A stretch of DNA of 64,000 bases from Burkholderiaceae bacterium (GTDB lineage: Bacteria > Pseudomonadota > Gammaproteobacteria > Burkholderiales > Burkholderiaceae_C): contig JACKLM010000005.1 in NCBI GenBank assembly GCA_024235895.1, positions 248,001-312,000 of the forward strand, in the 5' to 3' direction. Positions 44,636-53,715 of the stretch are shown piece by piece. The position numbers and the translations under genes were made by a program. The notes under the pieces were generated by a model. The model had not been told where the DNA came from. It was given only the letters and a program-made list of their open reading frames with translations, and did not search any database. The number at the start of each line of letters is the position of its first letter. Position 1 is the first letter of the stretch.

Positions 44636-46779
44636 ATGAACGCCATGAGCGAGACGATCCACCTCGAAGTCGGCGCCGACGGCATCGCCGTGGCGACGAT
44701 GGACCTGCCCGGGCGGCCGATGAATGTCGTCGGCGAGGCGCTGATGACTGCGCTGGCCGCGGTCGTCGAGCGCGTCGAGTCCGACGCCGCGATCAAGGGC
44801 CTGGTGCTGGCCTCGGGCAAGGCCGACTTCTGCGCCGGCGGCGATATCGACCGCATCGCGGCGCTGGAGGACGCGCAGCAGGCCTTCGACGCCACGATGG
44901 CGATGAAGGCGGTGCTGCGCCGCCTGGAGACCTGCGGCAAGCCGGTGGCGGCGGCGATCGCCGGCCACGCGCTGGGCGGCGGGCTGGAGATCGCGCTGGC
45001 CTGCCACGCGCGCTTCGTGCTCGACGACGCACGGGTCAAGCTCGGCCAGCCCGAGGTCAAGCTCGGGCTGCTGCCCGGCGGCGGCGGCACGGTGCGGCTG
45101 CCGCGGCTGGTGGGGATCCAGGCCGCGCTGCAGATCATGGGCGAGGGCGCGGACATCGCGCCGGCCAAGGCGCATTCGATGGGGCTGGTGACCGAGCTCG
45201 CGCCCGACCGCGACGCGCTGCTGGCCGCGGCGCGCGCCTGGTGCCTGGCCAACCCCAGGGCCAAGCAGCCCTGGGACCAGGCCAAATTCCGCTTCCCGGG
45301 CGGCGATTCGCGATCGCCCGGCGTCGTGCAGGTGCTGTCGATCGCGCCGTCGGTCGCCGCGGCCAAGAGCTACGGCAACTACCCGGCGCTGACGCACATC
45401 ATGTCCAGCGTGTTCGAGGGCGGGCTGCTCGGCTTCGACGCCGCCAGCGCGGTCGAGAGCCGCTACTTCGCGGCCTGCGCGACCTCGCAGGAAAGCCGCA
45501 ACATGATCGGCACGCTGTGGTACCAGCTCAATGCGATCAAGAAGGGCGCGTCGCGGCCGGCCAAGCTGCCGGCGTCGAAGGTCGGGCGGCTCGGCGTGCT
45601 CGGCGCCGGCATGATGGGCGCGGGCATCGCCTACGTGGCGGCGCGTGCGGGCATCGAGGTGGTGTTGCTCGACACCACGCAGGAGCAGGCCGAGCGCGGC
45701 AAGGCGCATGCGCAGGGGCTGCTCGACAAGGCGGTCAAGCGCGGCCGCACGACGGCCGAGCAGCGCGACGCGGTGCTCGCGCGCATCCGGCCGACGACCT
45801 CGTTCGACGACCTGGCCGGCTGCGAGCTGGTGGTCGAGGCGGTGTTCGAGGACCGCGCGATCAAGGCCGAGGTGACGAAGAAGGCCGAGGCGGTGGTCGG
45901 CGCCGGCGCCGTCTTCGCGAGCAACACCTCGACGCTGCCGATCACGGGGCTGGCGCAGGCCAGCGGCCGGCCGGCGGGATTCATCGGGCTGCACTTCTTC
46001 AGCCCGGTGGACAAGATGCCGCTGGTGGAGATCATCGTCGGCGCACAGACCGCCGACGCGACGCTGGCGCGCGCGTTCGACTTCGTGCAGCAGATCGGCA
46101 AGACGCCGATCGTCGTCAACGACAGCCGCGGCTTCTACACCTCGCGCGTGTTCGCGACCTACGTCCTGGAGGGCATCGCGATGCTGGCCGAGGGCGTGTA
46201 CCCGCGTCATATCGAGCAGGCCGGTCTGCAGGCCGGGATGCCGATGCCGCCGCTGGCGCTGCAGGACGAAGTGAGCCTGAGCCTGGCGCTGCATGTGTCC
46301 GAGCAGACGCGCAAGGATCTGGCGGCCGAGGGCAAGCCCTATCCCGAGCATCCGGCCGAGCGCGTGATCCGCCAGCTGTGCGAGATCGGCCGCGTCGGCA
46401 AGAAGGCCGGGCGCGGTTTCTACGACTGGGGCGACGACGGCCGTCGGTTGTGGCCGGGCTGGCCGAGATGGTTCCGCCGGCAACTGCGCAGCCGCCGCAG
46501 CGCGAGCTGATCGATCGCATGATGTTCGCGCAGGCGAACGAGGCCGCACGCTGCCTGCAGGAGGGCGTGCTGCGCTCGGTGGCCGACGGCAACATCGGAT
46601 CGATCTTCGGCTGGGGCTTCGCACCGTTTCACGGCGGTGCGCTGCAGTTCGTCAACGCGGTCGGCCCGAAGCGTTTCGTCGAGCGCGCGCGCGAGCTGGC
46701 GGCAGCCTACGGGGCGCGCTTCGAGCCGGCGGCGTGCATCGTCGAGTTGGCGACGGCGGGGCGGGTGTTCGCGGATTGA
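44636..46779 (+). pseudogene. fadJ: FadJ-type enoyl-CoA hydratase/3-hydroxyacyl-CoA dehydrogenase, one frameshift
   Basis: Bifunctional beta-oxidation protein. N-terminal crotonase domain (about residues 1-190: ASGKADFCAGGDIDRI; HALGGGLEIALACHARF; PEVKLGLLPGGGGTVRLPRLVG), then the NAD-binding domain (VGRLGVLGAGMMGAGIAYVAARAGIEVVLLD, about 320) and the 3HCDH C-terminal domains (ASNTSTLPITGLAQASGRPAGFIGLHFFSPVDKMPLVEII; IVVNDSRGFYTSRVF). Near 46455-46460 one base is missing (CCGGGCTGG), so the literal frame stops at 46510. The rest (LAEMVPPATAQPPQRELIDRMMFAQANEAARCL...GFAPFHGGALQFVN) continues in the next frame to 46779. Corrected length is about 714 residues, normal for FadJ. Confidence 0.85.
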
Positions 46780-47347
46780 CGCTGAGTTGCTTCCGATTGC
46801 CTGAAAGCAAACAGGGGCGGGTGCCGTTCTCGTGCTTCGCAAGCTGACGCTTTGGTGGAGTGCTGCCAGCCAGCGCGCGCGCAGGGCGGCGGCGGGTGCC
46901 CTTGCCCTCCATGTCCTCCGCCGTCGGCTTGCGCCGCCGGCTCCCCCTTTACTTGCGGGCAAGGGCACCCGCCGCCCTCAGCAGGCCGCCGAAGTGGTAT
47001 TCGACGGCCGAAAACCACTTGCGCCGGCACGAAGCCGGGACCGGGACGGCCGGGGCGTGCGTGGGAGGCGCCGAGAAGCGCAGCCCTCCTGGCCGCGCGC
47101 GAAGCGCGCATCGTGAACTGACTCGCCGCCACTGTTTGAGCGGAGCGACCGAAGGGAGCGCAGCGAGTTCGGCGGCGGGCCAGGAGGGCGAGCATCGCAG
47201 GGCAGTCGGCGCGAAGCGACGACCGCCTCCGCCGCGCGCACCGGTCGGCCCGGTCCCGGCTTCGCCGAGCTGCGCTTCGAAGTGGGGCCAGGGCGCCTCA
47301 CAGCGGGCCCTCCCAAATCGCGGCGCTTCAATCCACACAACGTCCCC
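46780..47347. repeat. Three-hairpin repeat element, copy A, with internal insertion
   Basis: Hairpin 1 (about 46883-46978) has arms GGCGGGTGCCCTTGCCC and its complement around a loop starting TCCATGTCCTCCGCCGTCGGC. Hairpin 2 (46992-47020) is AAGTGGTATTCG with CGAAAACCACTT. Hairpin 3 has arms CGAAGCCGGGACCGGG at 47030 and its complement ending at 47264. Between the arms of hairpin 3 lie about 190 bases holding further nested inverted repeats, such as GCCCTCCTGGCC (47083-47094) with GGCCAGGAGGGC (47178-47189). Copy B is at 50736-50945. No protein is evident in the region. Confidence 0.8.
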
Positions 47348-49084
47348 ATGATCGACCGCATGACCACGGACCCCCGCGCCCCTATGCCCGACTCGACGCT
47401 GGCCCTTCAGCGCCTGTACCAGCACGAGCGCGAGTCGGGCGACCGCGTGTGCATGGTGCAGCCCTACCCGGGCGCGGCCGCGGGGCGTGCGCCGGTGCGC
47501 GAACTGAGCTGGGCGCAGATGGCCGGCGAGGTGCGCCGCATGGCTTCGCACCTGAGGTCGCTGGACCTGCCGCCGGGCTCGGCGATCGCGATCGTGTCGA
47601 AGAACTGCGCCCACTGGATCATGGCCGACCTCGCGATCTGGATGGCCGGCCATGTCTCGGTGCCGCTGTACCCGACGCTGACCGCGGCGTCGGTGCGCTC
47701 GATCCTGGACCACTGCGACGCGCGGCTGCTGTTCGCCGGCAAGCTCGACGACTGGGCGGCGCAGCGCCCCGGCGTGCCGGAAGGGCTGCCGTGCATCGGC
47801 TTTCCCTACGACAGCACGCCCGGGCTGCCGGGCTGGGACGAGATCGTCGCGCGCTGCGAGCCGCTGGCCGGCGCGCCGCTGCGCCGCGGCGACGAGCTGG
47901 CCACGATCATCTACACCTCGGGGACCACCGGCGAGCCCAAGGGCGTGATGCACAGCTTCGCCAACTTCGCCTGGGCGATCGGCTGGGGCATGCGGCGGAT
48001 CGACTTCGGGGCCGAGGACCGCATGCTGAGCTACCTGCCGCTGGCGCATGTGGCCGAGCGCGTGCTGGTCGAGCACGGCATGCTGTACGCCGGCGCGCGG
48101 GTCTTCTTCGCCGAGTCGCTCGACACCTTCGCGCAGGACCTGCGGCGGGCGCGGCCGACGGTCTTCTTCTCGGTGCCGCGGCTGTGGCTCAAGTTCCAGC
48201 AGGGCGTGCACGCGCGGATCCCGCCGCAGCGGCTGGACCTTCTGCTGCGGCTGCCGCTGGTCGGCCGGCTGCTGGCGCGCAAGATCCTGCAGGGCATGGG
48301 GCTGGACGCCTGCCGCTACGCCGTCGGCGGTGCGTCGCCGATGCCGCTGGCGCTGCTGGCCTGGTACGAGCGGCTGGGGCTGCCGATCGTCGAGGTCTAC
48401 GGGATGAGCGAGAACTGCGCGATCTCGCACTCGACCGTGCCCGGCGTGCGGCGGCCCGGCACCGTCGGCCAGCCCTACGACGGGGTCGAGGCGCGCGTCG
48501 ACCCGGCCACGGGCGAGGTGCAGATGCGCAGCGGCGCGATGATGCTCGGCTACTACCGCGCCGACGCCGCCACGCGCGCGAGCTTCACCGACGACGGCTG
48601 GCTGCGAACCGGTGACTGCGGCGAACTCGACGCCGAGGCCAACCTGCGCATCACCGGGCGGATCAAGGATATCTTCAAGTCGAGCAAGGGCAAGTATGTC
48701 GCGCCGGCAGCGATCGAGGATGCGCTGCTGGCCGACCCGATGGTCGAGGCCTGCTGCGTGGCCGGGGCCAGCCTGCCGCAGCCGCTGGCGGTGGTGCTGC
48801 TGCAACCCGAGGTCGCCGCGCGCGCCGCAGATGCGGCCGGCCGACGCACCATCGAGGACGCGATGCAGGCGCGGCTGGAGGCCGTCAATGCGGCCCTGGA
48901 GCCGCACGAGCGGCTGGCCTGCCTGGTGCTGACGACGGCGCCGTGGACGGTCGACAGCGGCATCGTCACGCCGACGATGAAGGTGCGCCGCGACCGCATC
49001 GAGGCGCGCTTCGGCGCCCGCTATGCCGCCTGGGCCGAGCAGGGGCGGCACGTGGTGTGGGACACGCTCGACTCCACGCCCTAA
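47348..49084 (+). CDS. AMP-dependent long-chain-type acyl-CoA synthetase
   Basis: A 578-residue ligase that activates a carboxylic acid with ATP and CoA. The ATP motif is TIIYTSGTTGEPKGVMHSF (about 190-208), followed by YGMSENCAISHSTVPG (A5-like) and the A7/A8 region DGWLRTGDCGELDAEANLRITGRIKDIFKSSKGKYVAP. The last third of the C-terminal domain keeps the KxxR-type segment (MKVRRDRIEARF) but no clear PxxxxGK lysine was verified. ATG 47348 is the likely start; ATG 47360 is possible. It follows repeat copy A and precedes the aldehyde dehydrogenase by 113 bases. In the cluster context it could form citronellyl-CoA or a similar branched acyl-CoA. Confidence 0.87.
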   Translation: MIDRMTTDPRAPMPDSTLALQRLYQHERESGDRVCMVQPYPGAAAGRAPVRELSWAQMAGEVRRMASHLRSLDLPPGSAIAIVSKNCAHWIMADLAIWMAGHVSVPLYPTLTAASVRSILDHCDARLLFAGKLDDWAAQRPGVPEGLPCIGFPYDSTPGLPGWDEIVARCEPLAGAPLRRGDELATIIYTSGTTGEPKGVMHSFANFAWAIGWGMRRIDFGAEDRMLSYLPLAHVAERVLVEHGMLYAGARVFFAESLDTFAQDLRRARPTVFFSVPRLWLKFQQGVHARIPPQRLDLLLRLPLVGRLLARKILQGMGLDACRYAVGGASPMPLALLAWYERLGLPIVEVYGMSENCAISHSTVPGVRRPGTVGQPYDGVEARVDPATGEVQMRSGAMMLGYYRADAATRASFTDDGWLRTGDCGELDAEANLRITGRIKDIFKSSKGKYVAPAAIEDALLADPMVEACCVAGASLPQPLAVVLLQPEVAARAADAAGRRTIEDAMQARLEAVNAALEPHERLACLVLTTAPWTVDSGIVTPTMKVRRDRIEARFGARYAAWAEQGRHVVWDTLDSTP

Positions 49085-49197
49085 TCCGGGTTGCCCGGAG
49101 CTGGCATCATGTTTAAGTTGTTCGCGCCGGCCGCAGCTAAAAAGGAGCCGGGCGCGTCCCACCCCGCGGCCCCCGAACCCACGACCGGAGCCCGACG

Positions 49198-50622
49198 ATG
49201 AAGATGACCGACCTGCCGCTGGCCGAGCGGCTGCACGCCGCGCTCGCGCAGCAGCGTGCCTCGTATCGCGCGCATCCGGTGCCGAGCCATGCCGAGCGGC
49301 GCGAGGACCTGAAGCAGCTGCGCGCCTTCCTGCGCGACCACGAGCGCGCGCTGTGCGACGCGGTGAATGCCGACTACGGGCATCGCTCGCAGGTCGAGAC
49401 CCGGCTGACCGAGATCGCGCCGGCGATCGACGGCATCGCCCATGTGCTCGGGCATCTGAAGGACTGGATGAGCCCGCAGCGGCGCAGCGTCGACTGGCTG
49501 AGCTTCCCCGGCGCGAGCAACCGGCTGATCCCGCAGCCGCTCGGGGTCGTCGGTGCGATCGTGCCGTGGAACTTCCCGGTCAACCTGAGCTTCGTGCCGC
49601 TGACCTACATCTTCGCCGCCGGCAACCGCGCGATGGTGAAGATGAGCGAGAACTCGCGCCACCTCGCGGCGCTGCTGATCGACAAGATCCCGGCCTACTT
49701 CCCGCCCGAGAAGCTGCAGTTCTTCGACGAGACCGGCGGCGTCGGGGTCGAGTTCTCGAAGCTGCCGTTCGACCACCTGCTGTTCACCGGTTCGGGCGCG
49801 ACCGGGCGCAAGGTGATGGCCGCGGCCGCCGACAACCTGTGCCCGGTGACGCTGGAGCTGGGCGGCAAGTCGCCGGCGATCGTGTTCGACGACTTCCCGC
49901 TGAAGACCGCGGCCGAGCGCATCCTGTTCGTCAAGTGCCTGAACGCCGGGCAGATCTGCACCACCGTCGACCACGCGTGGATCCCGCGCGCCAAGGTCGA
50001 CGAGTTCGTGCGGCTGGCCAAGCAGATCGTGCCGGCGCGCTACCGCGCGCTCGATTCGGCCGACTACACCTCGGTCATCGACCGCCGTGCCTACGACCGC
50101 CTCATGGCGGCGCTGGACGAGGCGCGCGAGCGCGGCGCCACCGTGATCCCGCTGCTGCCCGGGCCGGCGGTGGACGAGGCGCGGCACCGGATCGCGCCGC
50201 ACCTGGTGCTCGATGCACCGATGGATTCGGCGCTGATGAAGCGCGAGATCTTCGGCCCCATCCTGCCGGTGCACGGCTACGACGAGATCGGCGAGGTGAT
50301 CGACGCCATCAACGCCGGCGACCGGCCGCTGGCGGTCTACCCCTTCAGCCACGACCGCCGGCGCGTCGATCACATCCTGAACCACGTGATGTCGGGCGGG
50401 GTGTCGGTCAACGACGCGCTGTTCCACGTCGCGCAGCACGACCTGCCGTTCGGTGGTGTCGGCAGCTCGGGCATGGGCCACTACCACGGCCGCGAGGGTT
50501 TCGAGACCTTCTCCAAGATGCGCCCGGTCTTCCACCAGGCGCGCTGGTCGGCGCTTCAACTCATCGGCCCGCCGTATGGGCGTTTCGCGGAGATGATGCT
50601 GAAGTTCTTGATCGGTAAGTGA
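49198..50622 (+). CDS. Coniferyl-aldehyde-dehydrogenase-type ALDH
   Basis: A 474-residue NAD(P)-dependent aldehyde dehydrogenase. It has the short N-terminus and PLGVVGAIVPWNFPVNLSFVPL, the Glu base in VTLELGGKSPAIVFDD (about residue 222), the catalytic Cys in CLNAGQICTTVDHAW (about 256) and the Phe-rich end GGVGSSGMGHYHGREGFETFSKMRPVF, which is distinctive for the coniferyl aldehyde/CalB group. That group is membrane-associated or acts on hydrophobic aldehydes. Placed after an acyl-CoA ligase, it fits oxidation of an aldehyde such as citronellal to the acid that the ligase activates. Repeat copy B follows. Confidence 0.9.
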   Translation: MKMTDLPLAERLHAALAQQRASYRAHPVPSHAERREDLKQLRAFLRDHERALCDAVNADYGHRSQVETRLTEIAPAIDGIAHVLGHLKDWMSPQRRSVDWLSFPGASNRLIPQPLGVVGAIVPWNFPVNLSFVPLTYIFAAGNRAMVKMSENSRHLAALLIDKIPAYFPPEKLQFFDETGGVGVEFSKLPFDHLLFTGSGATGRKVMAAAADNLCPVTLELGGKSPAIVFDDFPLKTAAERILFVKCLNAGQICTTVDHAWIPRAKVDEFVRLAKQIVPARYRALDSADYTSVIDRRAYDRLMAALDEARERGATVIPLLPGPAVDEARHRIAPHLVLDAPMDSALMKREIFGPILPVHGYDEIGEVIDAINAGDRPLAVYPFSHDRRRVDHILNHVMSGGVSVNDALFHVAQHDLPFGGVGSSGMGHYHGREGFETFSKMRPVFHQARWSALQLIGPPYGRFAEMMLKFLIGK

Positions 50623-50979
50623 GGGGATCGCCGTCACGCTCGGACGGCGGCCGGTGGGGGGCTTCCTGCGGATTGCCTCGGTAGCTTCGGAGCGATCGAA
50701 CGTCTGCGGTTCTTCGCCGTGCCACCCGTACGCGAGCCGAGGACGGCGGGTACCCTTGCCCTCCATGTCCTCCGCCGTCGGCTGCGCCGCCGGCTCCCCC
50801 TTTACTTACGGGCAAGGGCACCCGCCGTCCTCGGCAGGCTACCGCAGTGGTTTTCGAGGGATCGAGTACCACAGTCGTATCGCGAAGCCGGCAGCGGGCC
50901 GACCGGTGCACGCAGCGGAGGCGGTCGGTCCGCTGCCGGCTTCGCTGCGCAGAGCGTCGCAGCGACCAATAATCCAAAA
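50623..50979. repeat. Three-hairpin repeat element, copy B
   Basis: Hairpin 1: 26-base arms at 50736-50761 and 50810-50835 with one mismatch, loop of 48 bases nearly identical to copy A. Hairpin 2: GTGGTTTTCGA with TCGAGTACCAC (50847-50872). Hairpin 3: 24-base arms 50883-50906 and 50922-50945 with one mismatch. Stems differ in sequence from copy A but keep pairing. No gene is seen in this 357-base stretch. Confidence 0.85.
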
Positions 50980-51009
50980 TTGGACATAGCGAAACTGTAC
51001 GTCCATAAT
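50980..51009 (+). promoter_or_regulatory. Promoter with overlapping operator of the toxin-antitoxin operon
   Basis: TTGGAC (50980-50985) and CATAAT (51004-51009), 18 bases apart, form a good promoter in a locally AT-rich stretch. TGGAC (50981-50985) and GTCCA (51001-51005) are inverted arms two helical turns apart that cover both promoter boxes, a likely site for autorepression by the antitoxin. The predicted transcript would start at about the ATG at 51017, so the mRNA may be nearly leaderless. Confidence 0.55.
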
Positions 51010-51016
51010 GGGATTT

Positions 51017-51442
51017 ATGCTGACCGCACGAGAACCCATCCCGGCCTTCGCCGCGGCCACCATAGACCCCCAGCGCATGGCCGCTGCCGGGCTGCGCGCC
51101 TTCGTGCGGATCGCGCAGGCCTGGCAGCTCAGCGTCGACGAGCAGCTCAGTCTCCTGGGGCAGCCGCCGAGGTCGACCTTCTTCGCCTGGCGCAAGCACC
51201 CGGATCGCGCGCAACTGCCGCGCGACACGCTGGAGCGCCTGTCCTGCTTGCTGGGTATCTACAAGGCGCTGCAGATCCTGCTGCCCGACCCAACTGCCGC
51301 CGACGCCTGGGTGCGCAAGCCCAACACCGCCGCCCCCTTCGGCGGCCGAAGCGCGCTGGCGCACATGCTGGGCGGCAACGTCGCCGACCTCTACGTCGTG
51401 CGCCGCTACCTCGACGGCGTCAGGGGCGGCGGCTGGTCGTGA
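51017..51442 (+). CDS. MbcA/ParS/Xre family antitoxin
   Basis: A 141-residue antitoxin (144 from the alternative ATG 51008, which lies inside the predicted -10 box). The N-terminal Xre-like helix-turn-helix covers FVRIAQAWQLSVDEQLSLLGQPPRSTFFAWRKHP, and the C-terminal DUF2384 toxin-binding domain covers DTLERLSCLLGIYKALQILLPDPTAADAWVRKPNTAAPFGGRSALAHMLGG. This antitoxin should bind and neutralise the RES toxin encoded next and repress the shared promoter. The two genes overlap by four bases (GTGA at 51439-51442). Confidence 0.87.
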   Translation: MLTAREPIPAFAAATIDPQRMAAAGLRAFVRIAQAWQLSVDEQLSLLGQPPRSTFFAWRKHPDRAQLPRDTLERLSCLLGIYKALQILLPDPTAADAWVRKPNTAAPFGGRSALAHMLGGNVADLYVVRRYLDGVRGGGWS

Positions 51443-52167
51443 GCGCGGTATCCGGGGCGAAGGTGCCCGACGTGCCGGACGACGCCGACGCAGCCTCGCC
51501 GGCCGACCCGCCGCTGCGCCGCGTGCGCTGGGAGCGTGCCTGCCGCATCGTGCCGACGCGCCACCCCTCCGTCTACCTGTTCGACCGCGTCGCCGATGCC
51601 GAGGACTTCGACGCCCTCTATGCGCTCGAGGCGATGAGCAACGAGCGGCTGCGCGACGAGACCGGGCAGATCCAGCGCGTGCCGAGCGCCGACCGGGTCT
51701 ACGGCCCCGGCAGCGGGCCGATCATGGCCGCGTTCACGCATGTGAACCCTCTGGGCAGCCGCTTCTCGGACGGCGCCTACGGCGTCTTCTACGCCGCGCG
51801 CGACCGTGCCACCGCCATCGCCGAGACCGCCTACCACCACGCGCGCTTCCTCGCCGCCACTGCCGAGCCGCCGATGCACCTGCCGATGCGGCTGTACCAG
51901 GTCGGCGTCGACGCCCGGCTGCACGACCTGCGGCACGGCTTCGACGCCGAGCACGACCCGGCGGACTACGCGGCCGCGCGCTCGCTCGGTGCCCGGCTGC
52001 GCAGCGCGGGGTCGGCCGGCGTCGCCTACCGCAGCGTGCGCCACGCCGGCGGGCAGTGCGTCGGCCTGTTTCGCCCGCGTGGCGCCAGCGGCTGCGTGCA
52101 CGCCGCGATCCTGCTCTACGCCTGGGATGGCGCGCGCTTCGGCGACATCTACGAGAAGCTGGCGTGA
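51439..52167 (+). CDS. RES family NAD+-degrading toxin
   Basis: A 242-residue RES-domain protein, expected to deplete NAD+ (phosphorylase or hydrolase activity in characterised relatives) when freed from its antitoxin. The three eponymous positions can be traced as Arg in RIVPTRHPS, Glu in TAIAETAYHHARF and the GGQCVGLFRP segment near the C-terminus, where relatives usually show Ser nearby (SVRHAGG); the assignment of the Ser is tentative. FSDGAYGVFYAARD matches the aromatic strand of the fold. Start GTG 51439 overlaps the antitoxin stop. An N-terminal acidic extension of about 25 residues is atypical. Confidence 0.85.
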   Translation: MSAVSGAKVPDVPDDADAASPADPPLRRVRWERACRIVPTRHPSVYLFDRVADAEDFDALYALEAMSNERLRDETGQIQRVPSADRVYGPGSGPIMAAFTHVNPLGSRFSDGAYGVFYAARDRATAIAETAYHHARFLAATAEPPMHLPMRLYQVGVDARLHDLRHGFDAEHDPADYAAARSLGARLRSAGSAGVAYRSVRHAGGQCVGLFRPRGASGCVHAAILLYAWDGARFGDIYEKLA

Positions 52168-52219
52168 CACGGCGGCCTTGCGCGACCACGACCGTGGTGC
52201 ACCTGCGAAGGGGCTGGCG

Positions 52220-52942
52220 ATGAACCCGGCGGCACGCTTCGACCGGCTCGATGCGCTGCGCGGCACCGCGATGGTGTGGATGGCGCTGTTCCACTTCGCG
52301 TTCGACCTCAATCACTACGGGCTGCTCGACCCGCGCCAGGATTTCTACCGCGACCCGCTGTGGACGCTGCAGCGCACCGCGATCGTCAGCCTGTTCCTGC
52401 TCAGCGCCGGCATCGGCCAGGCGGTGGCGGCGCAGGCGGGGCAGGGCTGGGCGCGCTTCGGGCGCCGCTGGTTGCAGATCGCGGGCTGCGCGCTGCTCGT
52501 CAGCATCGGCTCGGCGTGGATGTTCCCGCGCAGCTGGATCTCCTTCGGCGTGCTGCACGGCATCGCGCTGATGCTCGTCGTCGTGCGGATGACCGCCGGC
52601 TGGGGGGCCTGGCGCTGGCCGCTCGGGCTGGTGGCGATCCTGCTGCCGCAGTGGGTCGCGCATCCGTTCTTCGACAGCCGCTGGACCAACTGGGTCGGGC
52701 TGGTCACGCACAAGCCGGTGACCGAGGACTTCGTGCCGCTGCTGCCGTGGCTCGGCGTGATGGTGTGGGGCGCGGCAGCCGGCCAGTGGCTGCTCGCGCA
52801 CCGGCGCAGCTGGCTCGCCGGCGGCGTGGCGCGGCCTCTCGCGCCGCTGGCGGCACTCGGGCGCTGGCCGCTGAGCTTCTACATGCTGCACCAGCCGCTG
52901 CTGATCGGCGCCATCATGGCGTGGACGACAATCGCGCGATGA
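52220..52942 (+). CDS. DUF1624 heparan-alpha-glucosaminide N-acetyltransferase-like membrane protein
   Basis: A 240-residue inner-membrane protein with about seven hydrophobic segments. [29 protein letters not shown] at the N-terminus is the diagnostic DUF1624 signature, with a His that in eukaryotic HGSNAT carries the acetyl group across the membrane. [16 protein letters not shown] and [18 protein letters not shown] follow, and [15 protein letters not shown] closes the protein. It likely transfers acetyl groups to a periplasmic or surface sugar; the substrate is unknown. Its stop overlaps the rlmB start by four bases (ATGA). Confidence 0.85.
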   Translation: MNPAARFDRLDALRGTAMVWMALFHFAFDLNHYGLLDPRQDFYRDPLWTLQRTAIVSLFLLSAGIGQAVAAQAGQGWARFGRRWLQIAGCALLVSIGSAWMFPRSWISFGVLHGIALMLVVVRMTAGWGAWRWPLGLVAILLPQWVAHPFFDSRWTNWVGLVTHKPVTEDFVPLLPWLGVMVWGAAAGQWLLAHRRSWLAGGVARPLAPLAALGRWPLSFYMLHQPLLIGAIMAWTTIAR

Positions 52943-53697
52943 AGCCCGGCATCCTGTACGGATTCCACGCCGTCACGGTGCGGCTGAAGACCGCACCCGA
53001 GTCGGTCGAGCAGGTCCACGTCGACGCCACGCGACGCGACGCCCGCATGCGCCAGTTCGTGCAGCGCGTGCGGGACAGCGGCGTCGAGCTGGTCGACAGC
53101 GACGACGCGCGGCTGACGCGGATGTCCGGCGGGCCGCGTCACCAGGGCGTGGTCGCGCGCGTCAAGCCGCTCGCGCCTCGGCATTCGCTGGACGACGTGC
53201 TCGACGAGGTCGCCGCCGCCGGCAAGGGGCCGCCGCTGGTGCTGGTGCTCGACGGCGTGACCGACCCGCACAACCTCGGCGCCTGCCTGCGCGTGGCCGA
53301 CGGTGCCGGCGCGCACGCGGTGATCGCGCCGCGCGACCATGCGGTGGGCCTGAACGCCACCGTGGCCAAGGTCGCCAGCGGCGCGGCCGAGACCGTGCCC
53401 TACCTGATGGTGACCAACCTCGCGCGCACGCTCGGCGAGCTCAAGGAGCGCGACATCGTCGTCGTCGGCACGAGCGACGATGCCGAGCTCACGCTGTACG
53501 AGCTGGACCTCAGCGGCCCGGTCGCGCTGGTGCTCGGTGCCGAGGGCGCGGGCATGCGCCAGCTCACGCGCAAGACCTGCGACCGGCTCGTGCGCATTCC
53601 GATGGCCGGCGCGGTCGAGAGCCTCAACGTCTCGGTCGCGTCGGCCGTCTGCCTGTACGAGGCGCTGCGGCAGCGGCGGGCCGCGGCCAAGCGCTGA
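52939..53697 (+). CDS. rlmB: 23S rRNA (guanosine-2'-O)-methyltransferase RlmB
   Basis: A 252-residue SpoU-type methyltransferase that methylates the 2'-O of G2251 in 23S rRNA. N-terminal substrate-binding domain (about 1-75: [29 protein letters not shown]) and the knotted SPOUT domain with motif 1 [25 protein letters not shown] (conserved Asn and Arg), motif 2 [15 protein letters not shown] and motif 3 [27 protein letters not shown]. All motif residues are intact. Its length is the usual one. Confidence 0.95.
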   Translation: MKPGILYGFHAVTVRLKTAPESVEQVHVDATRRDARMRQFVQRVRDSGVELVDSDDARLTRMSGGPRHQGVVARVKPLAPRHSLDDVLDEVAAAGKGPPLVLVLDGVTDPHNLGACLRVADGAGAHAVIAPRDHAVGLNATVAKVASGAAETVPYLMVTNLARTLGELKERDIVVVGTSDDAELTLYELDLSGPVALVLGAEGAGMRQLTRKTCDRLVRIPMAGAVESLNVSVASAVCLYEALRQRRAAAKR

Positions 53698-53715
53698 CGC
53701 AGCGAGGCGGCGGCG

